A stretch of DNA of 64,000 nt from Scatophagus argus (lineage: Eukaryota > Chordata > Actinopteri > Scatophagidae). Positions 40,976-52,232 of this stretch are shown here, piece after piece. The notes under the pieces were generated by a model that was given only the letters and a program-made list of their open reading frames with translations, was not told the DNA's origin and did not search any database. The stretch is from contig NC_058506.1 in the NCBI RefSeq assembly GCF_020382885.2, forward strand, positions 23,005,818 through 23,069,817, given 5' to 3'. Position 1 is the first letter of the stretch. Each line of letters begins with the position of its first letter. The translations under genes and the position numbers were made by a program.

Positions 40976-41294
40976 TTTTCTTAAAATTATTTAAGAACCA
41001 TCTGATAAATTGCAGTGAAATATGGCTCAGATGGATTTTTTTTATTATGCTTCTAATTCATTTATTAGTTAAAATAGATGAGAGATGAATCAGTAGAAGC
41101 ATTAATACACATAAATAGAGTATGAGACACGTATTTAAAAACTGAAAAAATGAACTCGCCATTCAATAGGGGGCGCTAATACTCTACTGTAACAGTGATA
41201 ATAACGACGAAGAAGAAGTGGGAGGATCTGGGACCATTTCCGGGTTAAGAAAACAACTGCAACAGCAAGCCGTTGTTCGCTCGCGGCTAGCGCC

Positions 41295-44200
41295 ATGGCG
41301 GCAGTGCGTAGCTTACGGGTGTCAGTGAAATCAGACAGCGGCTCAGACCGCTCCGAATCGGACTCTGACTCCGAGTCAGACACAGATGTCCGCGAAGCCG
41401 AACCGATGGAGGTGGAGGAGGGAGAGCTGGAGGCCGAGGACGTATCCATTAACCGTTCCCTGAAGGAACTGCTGCCGGTAAGGGTCCGGACAAGGCCTTC
41501 TAAGACAGGGGACTGGCGTGTCTTGTGGCCAGCGGAACGCATGAAGTGTCGGCCTGTGGTAACTTCGACTCCCGGCTCTCTCTCCGGGAACTAGTTGTTT
41601 GCACCGTGGCTGTTAAGGACTTGTTTGCTCTAACACGGACTCGTTTAAATGTAGGATGTGTTTGTGTAGCAGACGGTGTTTGCTGGTTGCTTTCAGTCAC
41701 TTGTTGCTGTAAGTTGCCGTGTCTGTATGGAGGGATCGTGGCACAAGATTTCAGTTAGCAAACTGGACGTTAGATGTTTTTCAGGGGCTGAGGAAGCAGG
41801 CAGCTGAAAATGCGTGAGGATTTCGATACGTTCCCAGTCGAATTATCATTTCGATCGATTCCTAATCAGCGATTTCAGATATTTGTTCAACTTTTACTCT
41901 TTTTACATCTAGTGGTTACATGTCTTAGAATCTTCTCACTAGCAGAACAGAACAGGGCTCTTGAACGGCTTTTCGTTATGCTTTGATTTGCCTTTTGTTT
42001 GGCAGGGACAGTAACAGGTACACTATGTTGCTTGGTCAAATTAGTATTAAAATGTCAGTATATCAAAGTGAGAAACAGACAGCTGGCCTGATGAGCTGGA
42101 ATAAAATTTTGAAATGCAAGCAGACATTAAAACCACTGAAATCCTGAGAAATTTCACTTCTGTTTTGCAGGATACGAGCCGTCGATATGAGAACAAGGCA
42201 GGAGCGTTCATCACTGGGATTGATGTCAATTCAAAGGTACACCAATGCTAACAGACGCAGATGGTCCTCCATCCATTTCACTCCATTACTGCAGTGCAGA
42301 GATTGAAAATTTGTCGGTTAAATCACTTCAGAAGCAATGTAGATCAACTTGACGTTCATGCCAGCCGTCCTGATAATCAACAGAAGAAGAACACACTACA
42401 TCATGGTGTGAGGAGCTGTTTGTCTGCTGCCAGTTTTCTGTAATGTGTCTGATATTGAAGAAGAATCAGCTTTATTGACAGTATATATATCTTTACATAC
42501 ACACACTGAATTGGTCTTCTGCATTTGACCCATCCTTAGTTGAACACACACATGCAACACCCGGCAAATTACACATGCAGTGAAACACACACAGGAGCAG
42601 TGGGCAGCATCAAGCGCCCGGGGAGCATATTGCGGGGTTAAGTGCCTTGCTCAAGGGCATTTTTCACATTAATCACTCCACCACACCATGCCCGTCCGGT
42701 GGAGGAATCGAACCGATGACCCTCCGATCACAAGCCGCTTCTCCAACCTCTAGGCCACCTTCAGGGGCAAGTTGTGGTGTTTTTTTGTGATCCACTTGAT
42801 TCAGAAACATTTGTGTTTAACAGGAACATTCAAAGGGCTTTGCTGAACTGCACAGAAACAAAGATGATAAATTCAGTTTGGTCATCAGCAGAGTCATGTG
42901 ATTATTCCACTTGCTGAATGTGAGTTGGCATATTAATTCCTGACCTCCTGCAGGAAATGTTCCTGAACTTTCCAGGGATTGACTGGCAGTCTGAAAGGGG
43001 CTTCAGAGGCCTCCACATTCAGCTCTGGAATGTCACAAACTGCCAGCACAAACTCTCCGTGATGATGCCGTGAAGAGCTGCAAGTTGAAGTGCTCAATGC
43101 ACAGGAAACAGTGTGATGAAAGTGTGTGTGTAAACGTGTATTTCTGTAGTTGTGAGGACGAAAATCTGTTTCCACAGTCACACTGTGAGGACCCGTCATA
43201 CTTATGGGGACAAAATGCAAGTCCCCACAACATAAATCATTAAATATGAGGATGAAGAGTTGCTTTAAGGTTAGGATTAGATGAGTAATGTTAATTGTTA
43301 TGGTTAGGTAGTGTTTAAGCCTCCAGGAAATGAATGGAAGTCTGTGTGATGTCCCCAAAAGTGATGGAAAGATGACTGTGTGTGTGTGCGTGTTCATCAG
43401 GAGGCGATCGAGAGAAAAGAGAAGCGAGCGAGACGTTTTCACTTCTGTGGGGGGGAGAGCAGTGATCAGAGGAATGTTTTTCTGGATAAAGACATCATGA
43501 AAAAAGGTGAGAGTTCCAACACTCACCTGACCTGCGCATGAGTCAGGTGACTCCGTGTATTTGCTGAACCTGTTGTCTTCTTCTGTGGTGCTCAGCCATC
43601 CCCAAACTCCGCCTGGAGGCGATCCACGTGACGGGCGTGGATGACATGAGCACGCAGGATGTCTTTGGATACTTTAAGGAATACCCTCCAGCACACATTG
43701 AGTGGATCGATGACACATCCTGTGAGTAGAACACATGAATGAAAATTGAACTTCCTGAAACTGATGAGAAGCGATCAGCTGATATGTTTTCAGTTAGCAA
43801 CGTTCTGATTGGTCAGTGGTGTCACAAGATGTGGAACATGATGAGGTTTGAATCGTTTTTGGGCTGAAATAGTGAATGAGTAGAGGACTTCTTGAAGACA
43901 GATGGGAACAAATCTGAACAGTTGGGGGACATGTGGAAAGGCTGAAAGACACAGAAATCATGTAAGCTGGGAGCTAAACTGCACAGCTGGAAAAGTGGGA
44001 AGTCCTCCAGTTAATATGAATGGGATTTAAAAACTTAATAAAACTTATTAGAATTATTGGAACTTATAAGAATTTATTAACAATATGCAATATTTTAAAG
44101 TTTGAATGGAGTTTCTAGCTCAAACTACAAATGAGTGGATAAGAGTTGGAAAAGCACGACCAAGTGATTGGACAGGTGTGATCACCTCAGTGCCTGGTTT

Positions 44201-47137
44201 GTCTGAATGAGGCCTTACAGGTCAGTCACACCCTCTGATGGCTGAACACCACCTGTGTGTTTCCTAGGCAACGTGGTTTGGCTTGATGACAACACATCCA
44301 TCCGAGCCCTTGTCAACAGCAGCCGGATGCCCGACCCGGAGGCTGTTACCACGGAGACAGAGAGCACCAGCCAGCCTGGCAAACAGAGCAAAGGTCAGTC
44401 TGCAGTGCCTTCCATAAGGCGACTGTACACGAACGCTACGAAAGACGCATGGCAGAGGGGATGAGCAGAAACAAACACCAAAATGTCAAAATAACAGGCT
44501 GTGAACATTCAGTTTGTGTCCCCGGGGCACAATGTGGAAAACTGAAGTGTGTTTTGCACCTCACAGGTCATCAGGGTCAACAGTCAGATGATGAGGATGA
44601 AGAAGAGGAGGAAGGTGAGGTGGATGAGGAGGACACGGTGAAGAAGAGCAGTGAGGAGAAAGACAGCCTGGGAGAGGCGGAGCCGAAGAGAAAGGAGGAG
44701 GGCGGCCAGGTAGATTTTACCCAAACAACTCACACTCGGAACTGACGAGGTTTATTGATCAATTCCAATAAGTGATCGATGTCTCTCAGATGGTCGACCT
44801 GTCGGGGGCGGAGAGAGAGTCTCTGCTGAGAAACGACCTGCGACTGGCCATCAAACCCTTCAAAGGAAACAAACTCTTTCTGCGTTTCGCCACACAAGGT
44901 GACACACTGACAGCATTGGCGTCTGTGAAGAGCAGAATGAACGAAAGTCTCATTTCAAATCGCTTTTCTGCCTGTGTGTGTGTATGTGTGTGGGTGGGCA
45001 GATGATAAGAAGGAACTGGGTGCCGCTCGTCGCAGCAGATACTACATGAAGTACGGAAACCCAAACTACGGCGGCATGAAGGGAATCCTCAGCAACTCCT
45101 GGTGAGACTCAAACACTGATGGCAGATTAGTTTACTGTCTTTCACTTTGGTGCCATCTGGTGGTAAAACGTCAGCCATCAACATGATCACCAGTCGGATT
45201 CAGAGTTTTCTATTCGTTTGTCTGTTTGTCGTCCGTCTCCCCAGGAAGAGGAGGTATCACAACAGGCGGATCCAGAGGGACGTCATCAAGAGCAAGAAGC
45301 CTCTGATTGGAGACAGTATGGGACACACGCCTCCGTACACACACCGGCACTCAGGTGAAAACAGCTCAGCACGCCACCAACGAGCAGCTCATAGCATCAG
45401 ACTGATCTGTTGTCAGTTTAGAGAAAGTCAGACAGCAGGTGGAGTGAACAGGGTGTAGCAGCAAGTGGAATACTGACCAAAGGAAGTCATTTCTAAACCC
45501 TGAAGTCGTCCAGCTGACGGTGCTCAGTCTCACTTCTCTTCTTCGCCCTCAGCTGACCTGGTCAACCTGCCCGAGGAGCCCATCAAGGAGGAGGAGGAGG
45601 AGGAGGAGGAGGAGGAGGAGGAAGAGGACTGTGACGAGGACATGGACTCAGACGACAGGGTGGTGGAGTACAGAGAGCGAGGTGAAAAGGGCGGTGGCTC
45701 CCGGTCGCTGGGGGCGGGGCCTCGAACCCTGGCGGAGCGCTCTCCGTCTCCTTGGTCGGAGTCGGATGAGATGGACTACGATCTGGAGCTGAAGATGATT
45801 TCCACGCCATCACCAAAGAAGAGCAAGAAGATGACAATGTACGCCGATGAGCTGGACAGTCACCTGAAGAGCATCCGGTCAGTCTGAAACATAACGCAGA
45901 CATCATGTGGTCTTCTAGTAGACGGCCTGAGATTTGTTGTGCTTTTACTTTGAAAAACACATCAGTATGAAAAGTCTTTCCTGTGAGCAGGAACAGGATC
46001 GGGGGGGCAGCATCACAGAGGCCCAAATCCACATCGCCCTCCAAGGTGACAGATGTCCGTCAGCTGCTGGAGGAGAAAAGACAAGGACTGTCTCAGCATC
46101 GCCAGCACCCCCCTGTGGCCGCCGGGGGAAAGACAGGTGGGTGCTGGAGCTGATTATCAGCAGGTGGGTCTGCTGCAGAGACGATGCCCAAACTTGACTT
46201 TCTCTGCTTATAGATGTTCGACAGCGGCTGGGAAAGAGACGGTACTCTCCAGACAGACGACGCTCCCCTTCCCCCGCCTCCACCAGAGACACGCCTCCAG
46301 CCAGAGAGCCAGTCAGAGACGTGCATCGCAGACTGGGCGTGGCCAGCCAGGACAACAGAGGCCACTTCTCCAACTCATCCAAAGACAGGAAGACGGGTAA
46401 GGATCGGTTCTCCTCTCGGCTTACTGACAATCATCAATCAACATCAGACACAGAAAAACACGCTGGGGATTTGAAGGCACCGCAATAAATGTGGTGTTTA
46501 TGTTTTCATGAGAAAATCCAAATGTCAGGAGTGACAGAGCAGATTTAAGGATTCAAATGCCACATGATCACTTAGGAGCACAGCGAGAAAATTAAAAAAA
46601 ACAAAAAAGACTTATCTAATTCTGGTATATCAGTGGTTGATTAAATGCAGTCAGATGTGAGAGGAAACTGAAAGTCTCTGTTGGCTTTTCCAAGGCTAAC
46701 AAATCAAATTGACGGTCAGTAAAGCGCAGTAATAAACAGATTCATCAGTCGCAGTTTGTTACAGGTGGATCTCAGGCTGCTTGTTTCTTACCCTGTGACC
46801 TCATTTCCTGTTTGCAGGCGGCCTGTGGAGCAGACTCGGGTCTGGAAACGACGACGGCAGTGCAGGACGTCATGAGCGCAGGTCGAGCAGCCGGTCGTCG
46901 GGCCTCTACTCCTCCTCCTCCTCAGGGGGTAACGACGGCAGGAGGAAACGAGGGGATGGAGAGGAGGAAGACGAGGCTGAGGAGGAAGACGACTCTACGC
47001 TGCAGAAGATGTGGGGTGCCATGATCAAGCAGAAACAGGATCGTCTGAGTCACAAGATGAAGAAGAGCCGGCTAGACAACCTACCGTCGCTGCAGATCGA
47101 GATCAGCCGCGACAGCAGCGACGAATCGGACGCCTGA
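41295..47137 (+). CDS. ncbp3: Nuclear cap-binding protein subunit 3
   Basis: Thirteen exons: 41295-41477, 42171-42236, 43401-43506, 43596-43721, 44268-44393, 44567-44709, 44790-44898, 45002-45101, 45245-45354, 45553-45877, 45991-46136, 46214-46396, 46818-47137. They join in frame to 680 residues (human about 620). NCBP3 (formerly C17orf85) works with NCBP1 in an alternative cap-binding complex in mRNA biogenesis and export. The N-terminus MAAVRSLRVSVKSDSGSD is acidic. The RRM-like cap-binding domain spans about 119-183 (LRLEAIHVTGVDDMSTQDVF) with its WLDD motif at 165-168. YENKAGAFITGIDV and a conserved block RRSRYYMKYGNPNYGGMKGI follow. The C-terminal half alternates acidic runs (13 consecutive Glu at 45588-45626) and Arg/Ser-rich text, ending QIEISRDSSDESDA. 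The start has GCGCC before ATG and no in-frame upstream ATG was noted. The exon 8 acceptor lacks a pyrimidine tract. Confidence 0.97.
42461..42765 (-). mobile_element. tRNA-derived SINE B, copy 3 (best preserved)
   Basis: Minus-strand element in ncbp3 intron 2. The B box GGTTCGATTCC is read from 42714 to 42704. The body includes TTAAGTGCCTTGCTCAAGGG and CAGTGAAACACACACAGGAG on the plus strand. The far end is a SINE tail-like ATATATATC segment. Confidence 0.75.
43135..43375. repeat. Teleost GTCCCC-type interspersed repeat
   Basis: Text such as TTGTGAGGACGAAAATCTG, GGGGACAAAATGCAAGTCCC, GGTTAGGATTAGATGAGTAA and AAGCCTCCAGGAAATGAATG belongs to a family found widely in fish introns. It ends next to the (GT)n-rich acceptor of ncbp3 exon 3. 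Confidence 0.6.
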
Positions 47138-48578
47138 ACCCAAACGACGCACAGATGAAGCTGTGAGCTGATCTGAGGCCAGTGCTGGGCTTTCTTCTAC
47201 TGTTTCATTGTGTGTGCCTGAGGTCCATGGAAGGACCGCCGAAGGGGTCCACCGCGCGTCCTCTGGACACCTGAACACCTCTGTCTCATCGTCCATCCGT
47301 CCATCCATCCTCCTGTGGATTAATATCAAATGTTTCCAGCCAACACAATTGCAACTGAGCATCATGGGAAATCACTGAGCCCAGTTTTCAGAATGCTGTT
47401 CTGCATATCATCAGTAAATCATTCCTGTGGAGTGGACGTGTTGCCCAGTCCTCACATTGTGAGACTTCACCAGGCCTCGGCATCCTCCGCTTGGACCAAC
47501 GCTTTCAGCTGCGATGTCAAACGCAGTGCAGAACTTCATTTGCAAAACATACGTTTTTATGCTTCTTGTGATTTCCAGTCATGTCTTCCCTGTGGATGGT
47601 GAGGGGAAAATGGAGACGGAAAAGACACAAGGGGACACAAACAAATTGTGACTCCACCCAGAGCTCCACCTGTTTCTCCTGGGAGTGTGGGACATTTTCA
47701 AACTTTATTTAATCTGTTTGTCTTTGTGGAAAGAAACTCTGTCATTCTCTTCCTGCTTTACATGATTTGGCTTGTTTTTTTCACTTTTTTTTAAAAGGAA
47801 GCTTTTGAGGGCCCCTCATCAGGGGACATCACTGCTGGTCATGGATTCAGATCATTAAATCATTGGCTGATGTGATGTGGTCTGCTACACTTCAGTGATC
47901 AGTTTTTATTCATAAAGTTTAACCTGAATGGTTAGCTGTAATCGATAGGTGGTCAGTCAGAAGTTACTACAGTCTGATTGGTGCACACGAAAAGGTCACA
48001 TCACCTTTTTCCACCAGAGCTCCACCCGCTGAAAACCGTTCAGAAAACCAGAATATAGCAGACAGGTTTAGTAGGTTTCAGAGCCAATCGATCAGTCAGC
48101 AGCCGGTGGATGATAAAATCAGTTTCATACTGTGTGTCTGAGGAGACGTCGGCTCGTTCTTAGAGTTCATTGCATGGTCTCATTCTGTGCTTTTTCGTTG
48201 GCCACCTTGGAGGAAACAAACATTACTGGATCCAGTATTTGATTAACTGAGAAAATATTGATGAAAGGATAATGAAAATAATCTGTAGTGACGAGCCAGA
48301 GCCCATCAGCACATGAGCGAGGACAGATGTTTGACAGTCTGTCCTCCAGAGACACCATAGAACATCCCAGAGTCGACATGTCTGACATAGAGTTCTGTAA
48401 TCAGTCAGTTTCTCATCTATAATATCAGTGTGTGTCGGCTCTAATCAGATGTAAAGTATCGTGAACACACAACAGGACGACTGAATGGCTGAGTGGACCA
48501 ACAGGAACGCAGCTGGACGTTCTGCCCTGGCCAGACCTCTGCAGTGTTTGTCCTGGTGGATCAGTCTGCGAAACAGAA

Positions 48579-48584
48579 AATAAA
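48579..48584 (+). terminator. ncbp3: Candidate poly(A) signal of ncbp3
   Basis: The first plain AATAAA after the ncbp3 stop, about 1.44 kb downstream. An ATTAAA at about 47853 is an alternative. Confidence 0.35.
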
Positions 48585-48613
48585 CACTCATGTTTTTCTA
48601 TCCAGTCTGGACT

Positions 48614-48619
48614 TTTATT
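48614..48619 (-). terminator. rap1gap2: Candidate poly(A) signal of rap1gap2
   Basis: TTTATT on plus is AATAAA for rap1gap2, 1.88 kb after its stop. A nearer alternative is at 49377-49382. Confidence 0.3.
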
Positions 48620-48834
48620 CTGACCATTCACACGTGTCACTAATCGTAAAATGCTAAAATATTATTAAAACAGAATCCCCCCCGAAGTCCTCCAGGCCTC
48701 GTGGGGTCGCTGCAGGAAACGTGATCAGTATTCATCCTGTGAGGAGCAGCAACTCCATCAGCCACGAGTCTGAACCGCTGACGCGTCTCCACTTCCTTCC
48801 AGTGTATAACAGTGAAGGCAAAACGTCTTGCCAT

Positions 48835-48928
48835 CTGCTGATGTCATTTGGATCACTAAATAAAACCAAAATGATAAGAAAAAATTAGCTGAACAAACAT
48901 CAGCGTGATAAGAACAACCTAAAATAAC
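48835..48928. repeat. Interspersed repeat, copy 2 of 2 in window
   Basis: It shares TGATGTCATTTGGA, TAAATAAAACC and GAACAAACATCAGCGTGATA with 2453-2635 in the same order, with a shorter spacer. Confidence 0.5.
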
Positions 48929-49164
48929 ATAAACCATCTTCGTGTAGTTGAGTAAATCCGATTCCGGCGTCCTGTCAGATCGGATCAGCACGAGCCGCAC
49001 GAGTCAGCTGACCAGAACACCACAGAAGAGCTGAAACCAGTTCAGACTGAGTCGGATGATGGAGGGTTCTGCTGAGAGAGAACCGAGGAGGTACTGACCT
49101 CCTTCAGCAGCCGCCTCGAGGACGCTGAGCGTCCAGAACAGGAACACGTCTGTACTCAAAGCTT

Positions 49165-49440
49165 GTACTTCAGTCGCAAAACCACAGTGTAGACATACTC
49201 TGATACAAGGAAAAGTCCTGCATTTCAGTTTTTACTCAGGTAAAACTCCAAAAGTATCAGCATAAAATATACTTAAAGTACCAAAGGTAAAAGTACTCAT
49301 CATGCTGAGTGTTTCAGAGTATGTGATATCACTGGACTACAATGAATGAAGTATTCAGTACCACATCATACTTTGTTTTATTGAGCTGATTATCAGATGA
49401 ACGTAGTACAGCAGTGAAGTACATATACCTCAAAGCAAAC
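49165..49440. repeat. AGTAC-rich interspersed repeat
   Basis: It contains GTACTTCAGTCGCAAAACC, AAAAGTCCTGCATTTCAG, GGTAAAAGTACTCATCATGC and GTGAAGTACATATACCTCAA, the fullest text of this family in the window. Confidence 0.55.
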
Positions 49441-50495
49441 GTAGGGCATTGACGTTCTGGCAGTTTGATTTGTTGGGAAGAAAGGAAGTGACATCATCCT
49501 GTTTTAGCTGTTGGAGTGAATCTGATCTGCTGTCACGTGACGAACGACACGCCGACTGTGTCTGATTCACTGACAGCACCAAAAGTTCCCTTTTTTAGTG
49601 TCAACCTGAGAAACCAAACAGGAAGTGAAGTGGGTCAGACTGACACACACGTGGAAAACAACCGCTCTGTTTACAAACACAGCAGAGTTTTGATTGGTCG
49701 ATTGAGTGTGAGCCCAACAGGAAACAGGAGAACCCATCTGCCACTCGTGCTGTACTGTTAGTGTAGGCGCAGTGAGAAGAGCTCAGTCTCATCATCATCC
49801 ACGGAGGAAACGGGCAAATGACATGTTTTAAGTCTTTCTTTTTTACATTTCCAGCTAAAATAAAGACACACAACGCGTGTCCTGTTCTGCTGCCTCGTGT
49901 GGCTGTGAGCAGAACTACAACAACAAACACTCAGAAACCTGTTTCCCCCTGTCCTCTTGGGGCATCCGTCTCCAAGTGACAGCAGCAGTCTGACATCACA
50001 TGTTCTGCGAGTCAGCCAATCAAATACGGTGAAAGAGCATGACATCACCAGCGGGTGTGGTCACAGCTTGTCCACAGGGCAGAGAGACATGACGTGAGCA
50101 TTTAAAGGAAGGAAACTTTACGTCGTCCAGGTAAATGCAGTGTGGTAAACATCACAACCTCGTCTCTGCTTGGTGTCGTCAATAAAGTTTGACTTGGTGA
50201 AAGTAGCAGAAGGTGGAGGAATACAAACAGAAAAGAGCTGAGCTGAGGTGGACTCTGAAAAGTGAGAGAAGAGAAAACATAAAATCAGTTCAGCCTTTAG
50301 CTGCAGTGAAGTTTCCACGTGAACGTGTGAACCAGCTGACAGTCCGCCTGTTTAACTGAAGGATGGCTCACAGACCATCAGACCCCTGGCTCAGATCTGC
50401 TCTCATCTGGATCCCAGACAGTAAAACAACTTCAGAAACCAGAATAGAGACGGTTTGTCTGCACTGTACCCACCTCCTGCTGCTGTCCTCTCAGG

Positions 50496-52193
50496 TTAGT
50501 GTCCCTGCTGCGGACAGAGACAGAAGACATCAGAGCTGATTGTCTGAAACACATCAGAAAATCTGAGCTGCACACAAACGAGCCTGCTGATTGGCTGCCT
50601 CACACACTTACTGTGGCAGAGTGACCCAGCTTGTCAAAACGAAACTTGAGGTTGGATCTGGGAGAGTTTTTATTCTTTATCTCTGAAAGAGGAAAAAAAG
50701 CAAACTGCTTATTCTGACACGACACAACAGGAAGCGACAAACATCATCAAACAAACAGAACCAGCAGAGGGCCGAGCATGCAGGGTCAGCAGCCTGTGGA
50801 TTCCCTTTACGTCACCGGTTACCATGTTAAAGGAAGTGCGTGTGAATGAACCTGTGGGGCTGCGACAGACGACCAGCGGACTTGAACTCTGACTTTCTGC
50901 CATCGCTGGCTGGACGAGCTGGAGACACGGAGACAGTGAGGACAGACGTTACAAACTGTGTTGAAATGTGGGGAGAGCTTTAAGGTGAGCTCACCAGGTG
51001 TGTGTCATCAGCCGAGATGCTGAAGCTGCAGCTGCTGGATGTGGATCTGGAAATCTTACTGCTCTCCTTCTTCATGTGACTCCTGCAGGTTACAAACATC
51101 ATCGTCTCACTGGTCAACATCAGCCCACACAAACACAACAAAGAAGACAGAAAGAAAAAGTGAAGAAGAACACACTGAGGAACACCTGCCCAGTCACACA
51201 CACCTGTCCCGCTGTCCCGCCTCTGGTGAGCTGGGATTGGACAGCAGCTGTGACCTCATCTCCAGGGCCGGGTGGCAGCTGTCAAAGCTCCTCTGCTCAC
51301 TGACAAGACTGACGGAGAACAAAGAGTGTTGAAGACTCACATGCAGTGAAGCGTAGCTTAGCACAAAGACAAGAGGAAGCTCCTCCCAGGTGCAGACACA
51401 CAGGTGTTACCTTCTCTGGTTGTGTCTCTCTGTTTGGCTGTCAACGCTGAGCAGACGAGGAAAAAGTCCTGACCGCCTCTTCACAGGCGATTTGATGTTA
51501 CACTGACATCAGACACACAGAACGCAGACAGTCAGCACTAACGAGTCACATCAACAAACCTAAAAACTTTAAAACTTTTAAAAACTCAATAGGCTGTCCT
51601 CCACCATGACCTCTGACCTCTGCTCACCTCAGCACTGATGTGAGCCAGACCCCCCCCACTCAGACTGGTGGGCAGGCCGGCCCCGCCCCTCGACATGGTC
51701 TCCATGGAGATGCTCCGCCCTCGCATCGCCCTCTGACAGAGAGTGGAAGTGTTACAGACACGCCACTAAGTAATTTAATTACTTTATTCACTAACAAGTC
51801 GTGTAAATCAGTCACTGATGCAGCTCTGTCGCATTAGTCTGTCGGTCTGTTCCTGTCATACAGAAGTCGCATGGAGGTTTAACAATAGTTTAACTTTGGT
51901 TCTTTCAGTGGACAGACTGGTCCAGGAGGAACCACTGACTCAACTGAGTTTAGGTCTGACCTGAGGGTTCGCTTTGTGTTTCACAGAGGCTAAGCTAGCA
52001 GTCTACAGGAAAGAGGAAACAGGAAAACTGAAAAGCACACACGCACTTTGATGGACTCCAGCAGACCTCCATGAGCGTGTCCGTTCTCAGCTCGTCCCTC
52101 CTCCTCTGTACCTGATGTCAATCCCAGCATGCTCTGGGAGCGTCTCTGCAGCTCATCGTGGAGGCTGTCGAGCAGGGCGGACCGGGTACGCTC

Positions 52194-52232
<39 letters not shown>

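Larger units (their letters stand above)
38950..41294. promoter_or_regulatory. Interval between pcf11 and ncbp3 starts
   Basis: Divergent 2.3 kb interval. The pcf11 side has an AAGATGGCGAC YY1-type motif at about 39137-39147 on the plus strand, with a 14-codon frame from 39140 that I do not regard as a gene. The middle (39420-40690) is AT-rich with no gene. Repeats lie at 40225-40275, 40696-40745 and 40787-40975. The ncbp3 side (41220-41294) is likely its 5' UTR and promoter. Confidence 0.5.
47138..50495. other. Interval between the ends of ncbp3 and rap1gap2
   Basis: It contains both 3' UTRs, a dispersed repeat at 48835-48928 and an AGTAC-rich repeat at about 49165-49440. Open frames here are short and unrelated to any family I know. 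Confidence 0.5.
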
